DNA from: Siphonodentalium dalli
Lineage: Eukaryota > Mollusca > Scaphopoda > Gadilida > Siphonodentaliidae
Length of the DNA: 64,000 bases
Direction of reading: 5' to 3'
NCBI GenBank assembly: GCA_032622095.1
Contig: CP136065.1
Span: 41,949,503 to 42,013,502, forward strand
This document shows, piece after piece, positions 36,174 to 47,302 of the stretch (position 1 is its first letter; each line of letters opens with the position of its first letter). Made by a program: the position numbers and the translations under genes. Below the pieces are notes generated by a model that searched no databases, was not told the origin of the DNA, and was given only the letters and a program-made list of their open reading frames with translations.

Positions 36174-36600
36174 TATGTTAGGTCAGTTGTCGACAGAATA
36201 ATGTAAATTCCGGTGTCCGGTCAGTGCCGGGGTTAATATGTGTGGATAGGGCGAATGTGGACCTTTCGTTAGACACCAAAAGGAGCCCTCTACGCGCTGT
36301 ATTCCTCGAGATATCGGCCGTCCCACGCAATTTGAAAATCCTGTCCCGCAGATTGTCATTCTATCCCAAATTCCACCCCATGTTAGGTCAGTTATCGATC
36401 AAATAATGCAACGTCTGGTGTCCGGTCAGTGGCGGGGTAATATGTGTGGATAGGGCGAATGTGGGCCTTTCATTAGACACAAAACTGAGCCCCCTACGCC
36501 CTGTATTCCTCGAGATATCGGCCGTCCCACGCAATTTGAAATTCTGTCCCGCAGATTGTCGTTTTGTCCCATATCCCATCCCATCCCGCAGATTGTCATG
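36174..36600 (+). repeat. About 205-bp tandem duplication
   Basis: The unit beginning ATGTTAGGTCAGTT (36174) repeats from about 36380, with identical blocks AATATGTGTGGATAGGGCGAA, CTGTATTCCTCGAGATATCG and GCCGTCCCACGCAATTTGAA. About 88-90 percent identical by eye. Confidence 0.92.
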
Positions 36601-36893
36601 TCCCCAACTGTAACCAATCATCAGCCACATAGCGTTATCTAAACGTGTTTTGTGTTAATTTATTTTTCTATCTCGTACTGCTTATTTTCAGCATGTGTCC
36701 TCATAGTCTATCTTCGTCATTTCTCAGGTTTTGTGACTGCAACTGTACTTCTCTAGATCGTTCATTATTTTATATACTTGGATCGTATCGATTTTTCTCT
36801 CCTTTTGAGACGGAACCTTATAAAATCGAACAAATAACGCGGGGAATATATTTCTTTGTTAATAAATGTTGCTTAATAGTTTATCCATCCGTA

Positions 36894-37548
36894 GGCCGCC
36901 GAAATGTGAAAATATGCCATTTTTCTGACATGTTACCACCTTTCGTTTGTCTCTGTGGGAAAATGTTAGAATTTTTGCGTCATGTTATACATTTATCATA
37001 TAGAGGAGTCATTGGCGAACACATGGGGACCATAATATGCATTCATTGCGGGATATTTTTGTCCGATATCACGTTTTCCCCAAATGCCGGTATCATAGGT
37101 CAAAGCCGAATCTCCGTTAATAACGCGATGTTATGTTTCGAATCAATGAATGTTATTGCTATTATAACAACACCCATGCATATATATTTGCAGGAGATAC
37201 TCGAGCTAGGATTCCTCAGGTATAAGAGGAATCCTAGCTTGAGTATCTCCTGCAAATATATATGCATGGGTGTTGTTATAATAGCAATAACAATCATTGA
37301 TTCGAAACATAACATCGCGTTATTAACGGAGATTCGGCTTTGACCTATGATACCGGCATTTGGGAAAACGTGATATCGGACAAAAATATCCCGCAATGAA
37401 TGCATATTATGGTCCCCATGTGTTCGCCAATGACTCCTCTATATGATAAATATATAATATGACGCAAACATTCTAACATTTTCCCACAGAGACAAACGAA
37501 AGGTGGTAACATGTCAGAAAAATAGCATATTTTCACATTTCGGCGGCC
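36894..37548. repeat. 655-bp near-perfect palindrome
   Basis: Two arms of about 324 bp (36894-37217 and 37226-37548) are reverse complements at about 97 percent, separated by an 8-nt loop (AGGTATAA). The outer ends are GGCCGCCGAAATGTGAAAAT and its complement. Differences are single substitutions, for example TTTTTGCGTCATGTTATAC versus TGTTTGCGTCATATTATAT. The long ORFs on both strands here (232 aa +, 101 and 63 aa -) mirror each other and are by-products. Any transcript would fold into a duplex over 300 bp long. Confidence 0.96.
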
Positions 37549-38012
37549 ATCTTGGCCGCCATATTGGATTCTGGTGTCGGATTTTTGGCTAGTTTGTAAG
37601 GGTTGTATATTAGCATAACGAATCGAGCGGAAAACAAGACCGCATGTGCTATCATCTTTACTATAATGGCGATCAAAGAGACCTGGTGCATTTAAAAAAA
37701 ATGGCCGCCATGATGGACGCCATCTTGTCTGGAGTCTCTGCGGCCACTTTTTTTTCTTGTTAACAAGTGAAAAAAATTAGAGGAGACCTTCAGGAAGAAA
37801 ATTAGTGGGGTGAAGTTAAGTCCTGGGGGGGGGGGGGTGCAGAGGTCGACCAATATCTCCTGGACTATATAACTCTAAAACACAATTGTCCTCATTTTCT
37901 TATGCAGAATGTATCAAATCATTGGTTATCACACATTTTAGTTTCCAAAATCACCTTAAAATACAAACTGAAATGTAAAGTATAATGCTATAGAAGGAAA
38001 ATAAATTCATAC
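37549..38012 (-). other. Intron downstream of the 38-kb channel exon
   Basis: Contains GGCCGCCAT-type repeats (37545-37565, 37702-37735) and a poly-G run at 37826-37838. No coding signal. Confidence 0.5.
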
Positions 38013-38171
38013 CTGGGTGGATGAAGCTATTTGGTCGAGAACGCATTCCTTCATGCAGCTTTCCTTCCTATAGTACGGATATCGTTTAGAAGGATTCTGG
38101 AAGTTCTCCGCCTTGGTGTTGGTACAATGCTCCCCAGTTAGTGCAACGTATGGGCTCTCCATGCTAGTTTC
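38013..38171 (-). CDS. DEG/ENaC channel, mid-extracellular exon
   Basis: A 159-nt, phase-0 exon bounded by acceptor GGTTTGTTTCAG and donor GTATGAA. It encodes 53 residues including SMESPYVALTGEHCTNTKAE and YPYYRKESCMKECVLDQIA. The pattern PYxxxxxxxC...YYRxxCxxxC is the conserved first part of the DEG/ENaC cysteine-rich region (usually followed by CxC in the next exon). It joins in frame to the exon at 38546-38644. It is the same family as the exons at 9.8-12.7 kb and is most simply the upstream part of that gene, but the connecting exon was not found, so a paralogue is possible. Confidence 0.75.
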
Positions 38172-38545
38172 CTGAAACAAACCAATGCTGGTAGAATTAT
38201 CATGATATAGCACAATTGTGTTGGTAGATTCTGCTGATTTATAATCAATATTTAGTCCCAAGTCTGCTATTTTGGACAATGAGTTGAATATTTTAATGTA
38301 ATCAATTTTAAACTGAAACCGCCTTTAGTCGAAAACAGATGTCGACAATATAGAGGTCTTCAGTAAGAATTTTCCAAGTGATTGTAATACCAATAGTTGG
38401 AAAATTCTAACCCGGAGGTTCAAGTGAAATGTTTCATAGTTGGTATTTTGGTTTGGGTCAAGGAGTGTAGTTATTGTAAAAGTATTTTTTTTTTGTTATG
38501 ACGGCGAGGATCTCATAGCAAGACATCTATATATATTGAGCTCAC

Positions 38546-38644
38546 CTCAAACCGTTTGACCGTCACTACGGCTGATTTTCCGGGACCGACAACAAAACCA
38601 CGAGAATCTGGGAGTGGTTCCTCCCCCGGCTCGTGTAGTACAAT
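38546..38644 (-). CDS. DEG/ENaC channel, exon with the IHxPxExP motif
   Basis: A 99-nt, phase-0 exon with acceptor CTCTTTGTAG and donor GTGAGC. It reads IVLHEPGEEPLPDSRGFVVG then PGKSAVVTVKRFE. The family consensus is VxIHxPxExPxxxxxGxxVxPGxxxxVxVxxxxxxRL, so the match is nearly complete. This segment forms the beta-ball/palm strands of the extracellular domain. The next exon in order is 38013-38171. N-terminal exons with TM1 should lie further upstream (higher coordinates) but were not recognised. Confidence 0.82.
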
Positions 38645-38767
38645 CTACAAAGAGGAAAGTTGTCGATGTATTATCATCGCACGTTGGCAGGGACATGGTT
38701 AGAGTTTGGGGTTTTGACAACAACATTTGAACCAGACCGCAGTTCGCAAGTCAGGAAATTTCATATA

Positions 38768-39033
38768 AATATGTGTACCCCATTGCATGGGTCTGATTGT
38801 AATATGTGTACCACATTGCATGGGTCTGCTTTTAATATTTGTAAACCATTGCATGGTTCTGATTTTAATATTTGTACTCCATTCCATGGGTCTGATTTTA
38901 ATATTTGTACCCCATTGCATGGGTCTGATTGTAATATGTGTACCACATTGCATGGTTCTGTTTTAATATTTGTACACCATTGCATGGTTCTGATTTTAAT
39001 ATTTGTACCCCATTGCATGGGTCTGATTTTTCA
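38768..39033. repeat. 33-36 bp minisatellite, about 8 copies
   Basis: Units AATATTTGTACCCCATTGCA plus TGGGTCTGATTTT, with variants ACCACATTGC and AAACCATTGC. Every unit contains the small palindrome CCATTGCATGG or ACATTGCATGG. It lies just upstream of a channel exon. Confidence 0.95.
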
Positions 39034-39562
39034 ACTGGTACAAATGTAGTTTTCAACCTTGGAATTTACCACTTCATTCCAAACAGTTGATAAAAGTGGG
39101 AAATATTGCACTTTTGTTCTGAAAACAACTAATTTCACAACATATTGGTTATACAAAATCTGAGTATGGAAACTATATTGAGTCTGAAAACTCAACCGAT
39201 GTTATCTTAGGCATCGAATTTCCAACTGTTCAAAATTTTAATCAACGTTGTCACAAAGCCCCTGTACGTGGAAACTGATAAAATTCCGGAAACTCGGAAT
39301 TAAGCCAATTGTCTTTTAACATGGAGATGGATTTTATTTGCTTTAATTTTATCATGTGTGATTGTCTCACATTTAGTGTGGAATAATTAAGGTTGTTGCA
39401 AGATGGTGCATGTGTATCTGCAATTGTAAATTGTTTGTCAAATCCTGCTTGCAGTATAGTTGCTACCAGTGGATTTATGAAGGAGTATTGTAAAATGGTA
39501 AATATATGGCGCAGTGGGCCAACATGAGACGAAGCTGGTGCAAATATCTTATCACCGCGAAT
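39034..39562. other. Intergenic or intronic DNA
   Basis: Nothing recognised. Confidence 0.4.
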
Positions 39563-39654
39563 TAAGAAATAACTCTTGTTTCGATTAAGGTTATAGAAAA
39601 TATATCTTCAAACTTTTCGGTTATAACCTTGATCGAAACAAGAATTATTTCTTA
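39563..39654. repeat. Small palindrome, 92 bp
   Basis: Arms TAAGAAATAACTCTTGTTTC / GAAACAAGAATTATTTCTTA with a loop of about 25 nt. Confidence 0.88.
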
Positions 39655-40507
39655 TAATGTAATCCGTCATTTCACAGTAGAACCACCAAAAAGTAGAAGT
39701 TGGAAGTGTAACGAGCGTATAACATTTAGACTATGTCAGACAAAAAAGACATGTTAAATTGAGAGAGAAACCTGTCACTCAAAACTGGTGCTCATCGAGT
39801 GATGAAATCGCGTCTGAAATTCAGCGTTTTTGATTGGCTATTTGAAACTTTATAGCTGCACGTAGGATTGATACACGTATATTCGACCGCGGTGACAGAA
39901 ACCCGTGTTGGTTTCAATTTCAGTGTTCATTTCTTTGCAATGTTCAATCTTGTTGATTTGTCTGGTTACTTGTGCACTGAATATTAGCATCTAGTTATTG
40001 TCAATACAGCATACCGGAAGGAATTATAATGCAGCACCGAAATTTCATGATAAGTCTTAGGAAGTATCGTACAGTTTCCAAGTACATTTTTTAGGCACGC
40101 GGTAGGGGCGTGGTCACTCGACGCTGCTGTCATTTGTGTAGCGGGGAAAGTAATCAAGAAAGTTAGGTTATCGAGATATAACTTTAATAGCTAAATGTGT
40201 GACAACCAATGGTTTTACAGTATTATGTGGATTGACAGCTGCTTATGGTTAAATTATGGGAGTATAACCAGATTCGTGTATGTGGGCAATGTTGTCAATC
40301 GCTTCCCGGGATGATCAGAGGATTCTGTATGCAGTGCAGGCGAGTGGTTTCCGAGTGGAGTGCTGCTGTTTTAGTGCCCTGCAGAATACAAACTCATAAA
40401 ATAAAAAACATCCATTACCCTGCAGGGAGCCCCACACATATATAGAAGCATATAGAAGAGTGTCGTCTGCTCATGTTTGTCTGGGGCTCTGTATGGGTGA
40501 AATTATA
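39655..40507. other. Intergenic or intronic DNA
   Basis: No supported gene. Confidence 0.4.
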
Positions 40508-40640
40508 AAATTGTTAAAGAATACAAGAAAAAAATATTAAAATTGTAAAAAATTGTTAGGCCAATGCATTCTCTTATATATGCGAGGCGACCTATGGTCG
40601 ACTCGCATATATAAGAGAATGCATGGGCACAGGGTAAAAC
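40508..40640 (+). repeat. Second copy of the 34.1-34.3 kb palindromic block
   Basis: Shares AAATTGTTAGGCCAATGCAT and the palindrome around GCGACCTATGGTCGACTCGC. It lacks the outer TTAACCCTTTC ends of the complete element. Confidence 0.88.
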
Positions 40641-40803
40641 AATTATATAATTCCGAATGGGCCACAATTTGGTGTGTCGTGTATACTCAGCTTTACGAAA
40701 ATGTGTTTTGTGTACCCAGATTGAGCTTTGCTGCGTTTTCTGCATTACATTTCATAGCGCAATCTATTATCAGATCATACGGACGGCGCATGGCCAGTCA
40801 TCT

Positions 40804-41570
40804 TTAAGGGTCAATTCACGCCGGGCTCGAGTGCGCGATTGTAACGGCCGTTTTCTGTCGTCTGTAGCAGTTCTAAGCGCGCGATTTTTATATTTACACC
40901 GCAAGCGACTGAATCGCTGACCATGAGGCGATCACAACAGTTATTTTATGCTTCGTCGATTTCTTGCTTGGTGGAAAACCAGCGGGGTAATTCGGTCGCT
41001 GTCAAATAGAATATTTATACGGGCGTATTCATCCTATTTGAAGACGACACATTCATTCGTCGTCGCGATAAAAAAGGTGGAGGAGAAGAGAAACTGCATG
41101 GCAAGATATCGACGTAATAACAGGATCGTTTGGTTAATTTTTGGTCCCAATCAATTTCCAAGCTTGTGTAGTCACTTTGCCCACAATTTGCTTCCCCCAT
41201 CCCCGATAAAATAAAACTCACAAACTTGAATTATAGAATTAAATTCAATTAAAGGCAATTGCTATGAGAATTTAGGAAGCCCGTGCATCATTCCACTTGA
41301 CGTACTATATTTGACAATTAAATGAGTTCGAAAAAACTCTTACATGTATATGTTTAGCAAATTTTGATTAAAATGTCCATATACATTGTATTTGTGACCT
41401 GCCTGTAAATGATGTACTCAATCGATTATCTACCCAAACCATCGCGCCGGACGAAGCGATCCAGTCGCGTTCGGTGTGAATATAAAATCGCGCGCTTTGA
41501 ACCGCTACGGACGACAGAAAATGGTCGTAAAAATCGCGCGCTCGCACCCGGTGTGGATTGACCCTAAAAC
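40804..41570. mobile_element. TIR element, about 0.77 kb
   Basis: Left TIR 40804-40918 and right TIR 41453-41570 are reverse complements at about 85 percent. The ends AGGGTCAATTCACGCCGG / CCGGTGTGGATTGACCCT enclose CGCGCGATTTTTATA and TTTTCTGTCGTCTGTAGCAG blocks. The mirrored ORFs on both strands derive from the TIRs. The interior has no transposase, so the element is non-autonomous. Confidence 0.82.
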
Positions 41571-41844
41571 TGCTATTATACTGCCTCATATTTTATTATT
41601 ATCAGAGACATATATATCATGCTAATCATAACCCCACAAAGGTCAAGCTGAGTACTCGAAAAACTGACTCCCAAAGCTGGGACCCGACATACAAAAATGT
41701 TGTGACAATGACTCCTTTGTCGTGAATACATGATAGCCGCACTTCAGTCTGCATGGAATGGTGACTAAATGAAAGAAAATATTCTAATCTCGATCTATAA
41801 ACGATATAATTGTATTATACTAAAGATGGGCGGAGAATCAAACA

Positions 41845-42545
41845 ATGGCTGCGGACACACCTATCACAGTAGGGTGGCGTAGTAGGTGTGACAATTTATT
41901 CTGGTGGAGTTTGGTGGCAATTGGTCGTCATAATTCTGTGCCAAGCAAGCCATGTTGCCTGCTGAGTTTTCGCGCCATGAGTTGACCGGACCAATTAACC
42001 CACTGTGTTTGACCAAGGCTGATCTCGGCTCATTACGTTTTGCTACACTGTATTCTCTACGATATATATAATTGCACAATCGATCGTCCAGAATTGTGTT
42101 TGACCGTGGCAATCCCTCATTCACTCACATATCATGCACGTATAGAACGTTTTATTGATATGATCTCACTGCATGTTTATCTACTCATATTAATTTCATG
42201 CGTATCAAAACAGTTCCCCAATTGCTTTTTTAATTTTGCGACGTTTAGTTCTACGCATAATTCCGCTAACATTATTATGTGGGTCGATGAAGTTGTGTCG
42301 GAACTGTTGTGGGAAATGCAGCTGAGATAAAGTGTCTGGAATAAACAAATAAAAAAGGACCAAAACAAGAAAAAGGCTGATTATAATGAACGTTGGAAGA
42401 CTCATTGTGCGAATATGCAGCGGGCGACACGGCTAGCTGTGGCATATTAATTGTGACGACCAATTGTCACCAAACTCGACCATAATAAATTGCGCACCTA
42501 CTATGCCATAGCTACTGTCGTGCGTGTGTCCACAGCCAATCAGTT
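41845..42545 (+). mobile_element. MADF-bearing TIR element, copy 2
   Basis: The ends 41845-41932 and 42452-42540 are inverted repeats of about 85 bp (GGCTGCGGACACAC / GTGTGTCCACAGCC, TTTATTCTGGTGGAGTTTGG / CCAAACTCGACCATAATAAA). Between them lies a copy of the MADF-coding segment (42278-42450) with MWVDEVVSELLWEMQLR then a stop. It is also homologous to 12775-13345 in the opposite orientation. This is a complete non-autonomous element of about 700 bp that carries a protein-domain fragment. Confidence 0.8.
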
Positions 42546-44440
42546 CAATCTCAACATATTTTCGGCCTGATTTGTCGAGTCATATAGTCATACGTATTTA
42601 TCTGGCTCCTTTTTTATTTGGTTGCTTCACACACAGACGTCTAAGTTGTTGAACATGTTTACCACCCCTTGTAACCACGCCCACCATGTGTGCATTGGAC
42701 TCATCGACACAGATCTGAGATACAGTTGGCGATATCGTCTGCGAAAGCCTCAAAACTTTGAACCCCAACAAAGTCGAAGCTATAGGAGTGTCATTTCCCT
42801 AATACCTGTGGAGAAACCCTGGATATACACTTTCGTCGATTTATTGCAACGATATTGTGAAGGCGCTACATGGTCATGGACACGACAATGTTATCAAGCT
42901 TCACGCGGACTCCAGTACCTTGCTGTTATACTCAGGGCTTACCGCTGACAGTCTGTCAGCGCCACACATAATGTGAAGAAAAACATTATTTGAGATGTTG
43001 TAGGTTTCAATTCACTCTGCATTATTTTGAGAAACTGAACAGTCCATATTCAGTTGAAAATTGTCTAGATCAAGACAAAATGAACTGTAGCTGACAAAAC
43101 ACTTCAATAATTTTGTTTAGATTTAATTAGGAAAATACACAATCATGCCGGCAGCCGCCTGACATAGCGTAGTGAGGGAACTCAACTCTGTTTTGCATCT
43201 TGCAATGTTTTCTTTCCTGTGACAGTAAATTACACACTCCAAGGGGAGTTATCTCCCATCGCTCCGCTGAGATAACACTGCCACAAGGACAATTGGTTAT
43301 TATTTCTGACATGATCTTATATACATGTAGTTCTTATGTTTTAGGATAAAATTGTCTATGTCTGGCTCAGTTCATATTGTTCTTATCAAAACAGAAAAAA
43401 ATTACCATTATTGCAAACTTCTGAAGGTCAAAATAAGATAATAGGTGACTGAATATAGTTCCGACGATACGTACATAGATGTATCGGTCCGCAAAGTACC
43501 AGACTTCCGGCAGTGATATATCGAAGTGAAAACGGAACAAGAAGAGCTGTTCATGATGACAAACTGTATTAAGCGAGAGATGCTTACTAATATTGTGTCG
43601 TAGTTTAACCAAATGCTGGCGTGGAGGGGCGTTAAGTTTTTCATAAATATGTTTTCTTACACATACATGTATACAAGGAAATAACGCTTTCTGTTCAAAC
43701 TACAATTGTCTTGTCTATTCCCCCGAATAAGATTTAATAGTATATCAACAAGCTGGAAAGCGTCCATCGAGGATATCGAAATTTCGTGACCCCACACCAA
43801 CCCCCACATGGCACACACTGTGACACACGGACATATCAAATGAGGGTCGTGGGGCAAGTATAACTTGGGAGTTTAGCCTGTTCAATGTGGATACAATTGG
43901 AAGTTTCAATGTAGTAAACCAATCCCTCCCCATCTGCGCCCCACCCCAACACAAACATGACAAATTCGCCACGTCACTGAATATGCGACTGTTGCTGACT
44001 GATGCCATAGACGTGTGCGTGAACGTTATGTAATCCGCGATGTATTTACCTAACCCAATCGAAATATCTAACAATGACAACTTTTGCGATTGAGTTTACC
44101 GGCAAAAAGCACGAGCGGTCCACCTCCAGATCCGGAAAGTTCAAAGTTCAATCATATTTTGATCGACATATTTAGTTTAAATGCTGTAAGACGGATCATG
44201 CCATACTACTGTGCCAACGACCTTGGCCTTCATATAGGGTGCCAACCTTCACCTTCTGCTCTCACTTGGGCATTGCTGAATAAAAATGCTCAGCATTCGT
44301 ATTTGTTTTACGATCAATATAATATGCCACGGTTGTTATCCAGATCGAACAATTAGGATACATAATTAAGTATTGAGTTTCATATTAATTATTGAAATAA
44401 ATATTGAAGTAGGCATATTTATTTTAATTTTTTTTTTTTT
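42546..44440. other. Intergenic or intronic DNA
   Basis: A 108-codon plus-strand ORF (42622-42948) and a 111-codon minus-strand ORF (43745-44080) are unassigned. A small hairpin GTTATCTC / GAGATAAC with a GC-rich 13-nt loop sits at 43248-43276. No gene is called. Confidence 0.4.
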
Positions 44441-45230
44441 TTGCATGATAAAGAGCGAAATATCTTTCTGTCAATTTTCTTTGTGGAATATACACCTATT
44501 TCGTGCTATTTTATTTTTATTAGTGAATCTCGTTGTCATATTTACTTAAAGAGCGTCCCAGTACTAGCTAGCCTAAATATGTATGTGTATACCATCATCA
44601 ACACTGATGTCCAAAATAAAGAGCGTTTAATATGGTATAATGTATTTGTGAATCATAAGCCTTTTCGGTTATTTTATTAATAACTAATATTTAAAACTAA
44701 TTAATAAACTAGAGCGCATTGAATAAAGAGCGTTAATTCTCTATCTGATTTAATTATATATGATATCGTCAGCCCTTTATTTATTTTTAGTGATAACCCT
44801 ACCCAAACTAAAGAGCGCTTAATCAGAGGGGCATATACATGTAAGTGTGCGGTAAGTGTGTGCTATGTAAATTAAACAACTGATTGCTACAATAAAGGGC
44901 TTTCAAGTATTGACATAAAACATATATGTAAACTCACCAATTATTAAATTTGGTTCGTTGTATAACTATATTAATTATTAGTTGTTTTTTTAAGAATGTT
45001 TATGATATACGATTCAATTACGCTATATAGTATAATTGGTTTTCTGAAATGTGTAACACTGATCAATGTGACTTTAATATATAAATAGAAAACAGATTAC
45101 AATTTATTGTTTCATTAAACTTCTTCTTACTACATGTTCTCACACCATGGAACAAAACGCTCTTTATTATAAGTATAAGTTTTGTAGTACACTGAGTCTA
45201 CTTTTAAATACACGTACGCTCTTTAAAATA
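44440..45230. repeat. AT-rich stretch with recurrent AAAGAGCG motif
   Basis: The phrase (A)ATAAAGAGCG or a one-base variant occurs near 44449, 44551, 44616, 44712, 44726, 44811 and 44893, and inverted (CGCTCTTTA) near 45155 and 45220. Spacing is mostly 65-105 bp. The sequence between occurrences is AT-rich and not visibly repeated. Confidence 0.6.
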
Positions 45231-46040
45231 TTGTGATTCTATTGCATTTGCACAAATTACACGTCGCATATTACATTTAATGTTTGCAAACAGTTTACCA
45301 AATATACCTTCATATACCATGCTTCAAACGCACATGCAAACAATGAAAACAAACTTATAGATTAGTAATAGATGGGATGATCTTTCGATCAGCATACCGT
45401 ACCAAGGGGAGAAACTCTATCTTGCATGCTTGAAAGTTGGCACAGTTGTGTGGCAAGATCCTGCTTACAGCATATTTAGTAACTCGGCGAAACAAGATAA
45501 CCACCAAACAAAACGTAAGTATCAGACATTACATTACTTTAGGTACATCCCAATCTATCGACAGAGAAGTACATCGCATGATTTTATATGTTTAGGTGTT
45601 TACTAGTGAGTTGTCATGTGTACATTGTATAGTATTATTCTCTATCGCACTGTCCGGAATTGTGTGCACGAAATATGGTTAGCGATGTGTTGCCGTTTTG
45701 TCAACAATAATTAATGTTCAAGTAGGTATATAGCACTGCGACATGTGGTGATACATTTATTTATTTGTGTATTGGAATGTGTATTATTCAGTCCCATTAT
45801 CTACAACACGCGTACGTGCAGGAACCTGCATGAACACAGGAGATCAGTATATATTGTCGAAAGTACGGAAATACATCGGTGAAATCGGAGGGAATTCCCC
45901 TACTCGTTACAACTTTTGAGTTTCGTTTCGTCATCGGACGGAGCTAAATTTAGGAATGACTCGAATCATATCTTGTACTTTGGACTGTTTCGTCTATTTG
46001 GTAGGTAGAATTACGAAGCTCTATAATTTAGGCATCCGGC
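45231..46040. other. Intergenic or intronic DNA
   Basis: A perfect-looking plus-strand donor (AAAAC then GTAAGTATC) at about 45512 may end a 5' UTR or coding exon of an unseen plus-strand gene. No domain supports it. Confidence 0.35.
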
Positions 46041-46280
46041 TTAAAACTGACCCCAGCATTCGGAATACTCCATCACAGACGGCATCCGGAATAGAGTGAG
46101 TAATGAAGTAAAAGTTGACATAATGGTTACAGTGAAGTAATTATTTCCCATAGGCATCAGTGTTAACATATAATGGCCTGCAGCCCTGACTATCCACGAA
46201 TTGTGATAAATGAGTACATGGTCACCAGGATTGGCATCTGCGCAAAGTTTCTGCATGAAAAAAATCATATCGTCGAGCAT
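46041..46280 (-). CDS. Small ORF of unknown function, copy 1 (duplicated)
   Basis: A 79-codon frame from ATG 46280, beginning MLDDMIFFMQKLCADANPGD then HVLIYHNSWIVRAAGHYMLT. The PGDHVxxYHN...GHYML phrase faintly recalls the start of LRAT/NlpC-like domains, in which a GDxI/V strand and a histidine precede the catalytic region. The fragment is too short to claim this. The first 48 codons are duplicated nearly unchanged at 47303-47461. A cryptic acceptor TTTTTTTCATGCAG lies inside the first codons, so the segment could instead be an internal exon (ending at GTAACC). It is weakly supported as a gene. Confidence 0.3.
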   Translation of the reverse strand: MLDDMIFFMQKLCADANPGDHVLIYHNSWIVRAAGHYMLTLMPMGNNYFTVTIMSTFTSLLTLFRMPSVMEYSECWGQF

Positions 46281-46484
46281 GGAATGTACCTTTAAATTTG
46301 GGATTTATAATCGAGAGTCAGAATTGCATTAAAAACATATTGACATTTTTTACCTCACACCAAACAAATAAATCTAGGAACCACGTGCTTTACAATGTGC
46401 CAATGTTTTGTTTGGAGTCTGAAATTTCAAGAGGAGTGATTGCATGTATTTTATATGTTTAAATAACGAAACTACTATTAACCA
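46125..46484 (-). repeat. 360-bp duplication, copy 1
   Basis: About 98 percent identical to 47306-47666 in the same orientation, from GGTTACAGTGAAGTAATTAT to CTACTATTAACCA. This is a recent event. Confidence 0.95.
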
Positions 46485-47302
46485 TTTGAAAATAACATAT
46501 AAAATCTCTATCCATGACTTTGTTTTCGTCTTGTTAACCCTTTCCTGACCCCACCCCTGTTTACAATTGCAACACAAAATATCTTAAAATGAACACGAAC
46601 AGTCACCATGTGAGGTCCATGTCGATAAAGTAAACGATGGTAGCATATATACCCATCATTGGTGTTATAGCTGACGATTTCTCTCTGAGAAAATATGGAC
46701 GATGGTTCGCCTGATAAACATGAACACGCTGGAGCTTGAATTGGGCGCACTTGACAAATTCTCAGTCCTGGTAAACGACATTTTGGCATAAAACTGAAGT
46801 TTTGAGTGCAGCAGAATTATTCTGTGCCTACATGTATGTGCATGGAAACAGCCACACCACTCAAACACACCACCGTGTTACACTTTTTGTCGACAAGCCA
46901 CCTCAAGCAGACTAATTGGCTGCCATTTAACCCTGCACTGGTCATGTTTTACATCAAATTTTAGAGACCTGCCACATATAGCGATGCAGTTTGCTCTCAT
47001 GGCTAGTCGAAAAGCCTTTTATTTCAGTTGTGTACTGACCCTCGATGTTCAGTGCGTGAATTGTTACCATGACATTCATTAAAGGTACACATATGGGCTC
47101 ATAACGGACAAAAAAGGGAGATTTTCGAGGTGAAAATTTGAAGCAAAAATTGTCCCAGATGGGTTAATATTGGCTTCTCATTGATTACCACCGACTCAAA
47201 TAATATAATATGCCACGTGCTACAAGTTCCCTAATTGTTTGTTTGTCAATATTGATAGGAAACTCACCACTGGGCCCAAATGAGAAAAATGATTTTTGTG
47301 CT
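46485..47302. other. Unique DNA between the 360-bp duplicates
   Basis: Minus-strand ORFs at 46508-46868 have no recognised domain. TTAACCCTTTC at about 46533 resembles the MITE terminus at 33844. Confidence 0.4.

Noticed and set aside
36645-37405. ORFs of 232 aa (+) and 101 aa (-)
   Set aside because: They run through the palindrome and are mirror images of one another, with no domain.
38660-39049. 129-aa ORF and its two antisense partners
   Set aside because: All three are the 33-bp minisatellite translated.
42622-42948. 108-aa plus-strand ORF
   Set aside because: Reasonable composition, but no family, start context or splice evidence.
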